A stretch of DNA of 8,328 bases from Candidatus Poseidoniaceae archaeon. Its GTDB lineage: Archaea; Thermoplasmatota; Poseidoniia; Poseidoniales; Poseidoniaceae. Position numbers and translations under genes: made by a program. Positions 6,238 through 8,328 of the stretch are shown here, in pieces (the stretch's first letter is position 1; each line of letters opens with the position of its first letter). Where the stretch lies: NCBI GenBank assembly GCA_030741455.1, contig JASLVI010000061.1, positions 1 through 8,328 of the forward strand, read 5' to 3'. The notes below the pieces were generated by a model. The model searched no databases. It had not been told where the DNA came from and saw only the letters and a list, made by a program, of their open reading frames with translations.

Positions 6238-6256
6238 AACAAACGACGAGTTTGTT
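6238..6256. promoter_or_regulatory. Perfect 19-bp palindrome, candidate operator
   Basis: AACAAAC and GTTTGTT are perfect 7-bp inverted arms around GACGA. The site lies in the divergent gap, about 88-106 bases upstream of the small winged-helix start and next to its possible TATA box. The spacing fits a dimeric winged-helix regulator binding one DNA face. Whether it is bound is inference. Confidence 0.45.
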
Positions 6257-6323
6257 ACCATTAATGACCAAATTCAGTGTTAAATCTACACGATGTGCTG
6301 GATGATGTAAGTGAACTCTCACA

Positions 6324-6336
6324 TTTCCAATGGAAA
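6324..6336. promoter_or_regulatory. Perfect 13-bp palindrome flanked by GATGTAA repeats, candidate operator
   Basis: TTTCCA and TGGAAA are perfect 6-bp arms around one central base. GATGTAA occurs on either side (6304-6310 and 6337-6343), and AATGTAA follows at 6347-6353. The site is about 85-100 bases upstream of the large winged-helix gene, above its possible TATA box. The role is inferred. Confidence 0.4.
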
Positions 6337-6373
6337 GATGTAACTAAATGTAATCAAATAGTAAGTTTGTAGG

Positions 6374-6387
6374 CAATAAATAAAAAG
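6374..6387 (+). promoter_or_regulatory. Possible TATA box of the large winged-helix gene
   Basis: An A/T-rich stretch, CAATAAATAAAAAGG, lies 35-48 bases before ATG 6422. With archaeal spacing, transcription would start near 6405 and leave a leader of roughly 15 bases. An AGGAG at 6398-6402 is 19 bases from the ATG, too far to act as a normal ribosome-binding site. Confidence 0.4.
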
Positions 6388-6421
6388 GAGCATCATTAGG
6401 AGCAGGCAAAAGTGACTCATC

Positions 6422-8328
6422 ATGCCAAAGAAAACAATTCGAAGTCGCTATCAGCGACGAATCCTCGATTGGCTTCTTGATGGCGGAGGGACGGTCTCGC
6501 AAGCTTCTGAAGCATTGGGAATTGCTATGCCTCATGCCTCACTTGCAATGCGGCAATTGAGAGAGCACGGTGAGGTACAACGAGATGATAGTGCTTCAAT
6601 TCGTGGTGCAATGCATCGATTGACGTCTGATGGTGCTGACCACTTGCTGAACGATTTAATCGAACGAGTACGGAAGGCTACAACTTCAATTCCAACTGGA
6701 ATGAATGCAGTTGTTCTCTCCAACGATCGTACAAGTATCGTCCTCGGTGTTTTGTCACCGCCGAATTCACGTCTCATTTCTCTTCCCCGTCGAACGGATT
6801 TATTTGACAATGAGGGGGGGAAATCTTCCAGTGGAAAGACAGGGGGGCTTTGGGCAGTTCAGCGTGGACCTGATGTACACTGGGTTTCTCTGTCAACATT
6901 TGAATCAAGTTCTGCTCCAACCGAACCTATTCAAGGAACATTAACCGCTTATGCAAATCAAACTGAAACGATTGGAATACTTCGGTTGCGGTTGCTCAGT
7001 CAGACCGATGCGTGGGGTGTTGCAAATGGGACATGGATACGTTTGACTTCAGGTCAGACAAATGGTCCATCGCAGTTGCACATTGGGGAACATACGATTG
7101 GAGATGTTGCAGGAACGACATTTACTGTACGGCCTGAGCATGGCCTCTATGCGCACCTACCTTCATCTGTCGATCGAACACTTCTGGTTTCTTCATTGGG
7201 AAATCATGCACAAATTATGACGCAATCGCTGGCCTTTTCCACGCATCGTTCCCTGCCAATTGAGGTGTTGGGGCCTTGGATGAAAAAACGACATCCTCGT
7301 CTCTCCATGACAAAACGTAAAACGAGGCTGCGAGCCTTAACTCGCTGGCTCTTATCTGGGCGAGGGAAACAACCTGCGTTGAATCTCCGTCGTTCACTCC
7401 TAGCTGATTTCGGAGAGCGCACATGGACAAATGAGAGCAATGCAATCGATGTTGTGCTATTGGATGGAATTTCCCAACATGGTGCAACATGCATTGTTGA
7501 GTGGATGATTGAATCTACCTCGTTCGATATGGTCGTTGAATGGCCATGGGCTGAAATCGACAATCCTCCGCTCATGGAGCGTCTTTTGGCTTCTGGGCGA
7601 TGTCGCGCCCTCATTACCTCACGTGGAGAGGCTAAGGAATTTTCAAGCAAGACTGCGTCAATACAGTCCACAGATCAATTGGCCACCGTCTCATATCGTC
7701 CACAGGAATCGTATGAATTCAGAGTTCAACTTCGAAGAGCGATGTCCCGAACTGAACCAGAAGCGACGCGCGAAGGGCTTCCTTCGAATGCTGCTGAATT
7801 GCTCGAGTGGTTTCAATCAGGGGGCTTGCAAGAAGACATTTTGACCGGTGAAAGTCAGGGGCCACCACAGATTCGACAAACGATTCGTCAAGCGATGCGT
7901 CTGTTCCCACAAGGCGATTCATATTTTGCGGATTCAGTAGAACGCGAAGTGCCTTTGGCCGCATGGATTGCAAGTCCTCAAATTGAACGTTCAGCACGTT
8001 GGAGGCGTATTGGAGATGTCTTGCCGCAAGGTTGGGTCGATTTGATTCCAGTTGGAGATATGGATGCAATTTCTCTCATCAAGGCCATGTCACGTACTGA
8101 AACAGAATGGCGGCAAAGAGCAGTACGTGAAATAAACAATGCCTTCGATTCGAACTCATCGCTTCTCGTAGATTTGGTGCCTCTCCTCAACGATGATTCA
8201 CATAAAGCGATGGCATCTTACGTTTTGTTGATGCTAACTCGGAGGCATCGAGATGAATTGAATTCTATTCTTCCAAAAGCTGCGACAATTTGGCTTGATG
8301 CACCATACGATGAGGAGCAAGTGTTGAG
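6422..8328 (+). CDS. Large unrecognised protein with N-terminal winged helix-turn-helix (C-terminus cut by window edge)
   Basis: The frame is open for 635 codons to the window end. ATG 6422 is the first in-frame start after a TGA at 6413-6415. Residues about 8-75 read as a winged helix-turn-helix: YQRRILDWLLDGGG, VSQASEALGI, HASLAMRQLREHGEV and a wing ending in RLTSDGADHL. The middle has short strands (96-122, 183-192, 203-256) broken by a Gly/Ser-rich linker EGGKSSSGKTGG (131-142). A basic stretch at 287-328 follows, then an alternating hydrophobic/helical segment (342-404, IDVVLLDGI ... CRALITS) that may be an alpha/beta domain. The visible end (560-625) is helical and HEAT-like in feel. 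There is no signal peptide and no clear membrane helix. I do not recognise the family. The N-terminus suggests DNA binding, the rest an effector or scaffold. The G-x4-GKT string in the linker matches a P-loop only formally. It diverges from the small winged-helix gene. Confidence 0.8.
   Translation, partial: MPKKTIRSRYQRRILDWLLDGGGTVSQASEALGIAMPHASLAMRQLREHGEVQRDDSASIRGAMHRLTSDGADHLLNDLIERVRKATTSIPTGMNAVVLSNDRTSIVLGVLSPPNSRLISLPRRTDLFDNEGGKSSSGKTGGLWAVQRGPDVHWVSLSTFESSSAPTEPIQGTLTAYANQTETIGILRLRLLSQTDAWGVANGTWIRLTSGQTNGPSQLHIGEHTIGDVAGTTFTVRPEHGLYAHLPSSVDRTLLVSSLGNHAQIMTQSLAFSTHRSLPIEVLGPWMKKRHPRLSMTKRKTRLRALTRWLLSGRGKQPALNLRRSLLADFGERTWTNESNAIDVVLLDGISQHGATCIVEWMIESTSFDMVVEWPWAEIDNPPLMERLLASGRCRALITSRGEAKEFSSKTASIQSTDQLATVSYRPQESYEFRVQLRRAMSRTEPEATREGLPSNAAELLEWFQSGGLQEDILTGESQGPPQIRQTIRQAMRLFPQGDSYFADSVEREVPLAAWIASPQIERSARWRRIGDVLPQGWVDLIPVGDMDAISLIKAMSRTETEWRQRAVREINNAFDSNSSLLVDLVPLLNDDSHKAMASYVLLMLTRRHRDELNSILPKAATIWLDAPYDEEQVL

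Noticed and set aside
6151..6421. Non-coding RNA or origin in the 271-base divergent gap
   Set aside because: The AT-richness, two palindromes and TATA-like strings are accounted for by two divergent promoters; no extended stem structure or repeated origin boxes were seen.
6812..6847. G7 and G6 runs and a G-x4-GKT string in the large winged-helix gene, as a phase-variable tract or ATP-binding P-loop
   Set aside because: The runs are simply Gly-Gly codons; similar G-runs occur elsewhere (for example 3175-3180 in the FAD gene). The GKSSSGKT string sits in a Gly/Ser-rich linker without the preceding hydrophobic strand of a real Walker A, and no Walker B is evident.
7204..8190. Minus-strand open frames inside the large winged-helix gene
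   Set aside because: They lie opposite a continuous 635-codon frame, have no domain signature and overlap each other in different frames.

Overview
The window looks like chromosomal DNA of a free-living archaeon, most likely a marine group II euryarchaeote (Poseidoniales). That placement is an inference. It rests on an archaeal DhnA-type class I aldolase, an FAD protein of geranylgeranyl-reductase type, small winged-helix proteins, moderate GC, and a lack of Shine-Dalgarno sequences before all genes but one. No ribosomal RNA, tRNA, CRISPR array, transposase or phage gene was seen, and no stretch without a gene exceeds about 270 bases.

Left part, minus strand (1-2361): a DEAD-box RNA helicase runs off the left edge, with its start at 1386 just below a perfect hairpin. 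Upstream of it lies a moaE-moaC pair joined by an ATGA overlap. Together these two genes cover two steps of molybdopterin synthesis.

Centre, plus strand (2413-5827): a geranylgeranyl-reductase-like FAD oxidoreductase starts back to back with moaE. A crotonase-fold enoyl-CoA hydratase follows, fused by a second ATGA overlap to a class I fructose-bisphosphate-aldolase-family gene, and then a small two-helix DUF2892 membrane protein. The gaps before the hydratase and before the DUF2892 gene each hold an inverted repeat enclosing an AT-rich core about 26 bases upstream of the ATG. That is where a TATA-like box of a leaderless archaeal transcript would sit.

Right part (5824-8328): a small winged-helix protein on the minus strand has the only strong Shine-Dalgarno in the window. 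It ends tail to tail with the DUF2892 gene, overlapping by 4 bases. Divergently from it, a large unrecognised protein with an N-terminal winged helix and at least 635 residues runs off the right edge. The 271-base region between the two holds two perfect palindromes that are good operator candidates. This divergent pair is the least explained and most interesting part of the window. The rest is ordinary metabolism and RNA processing.
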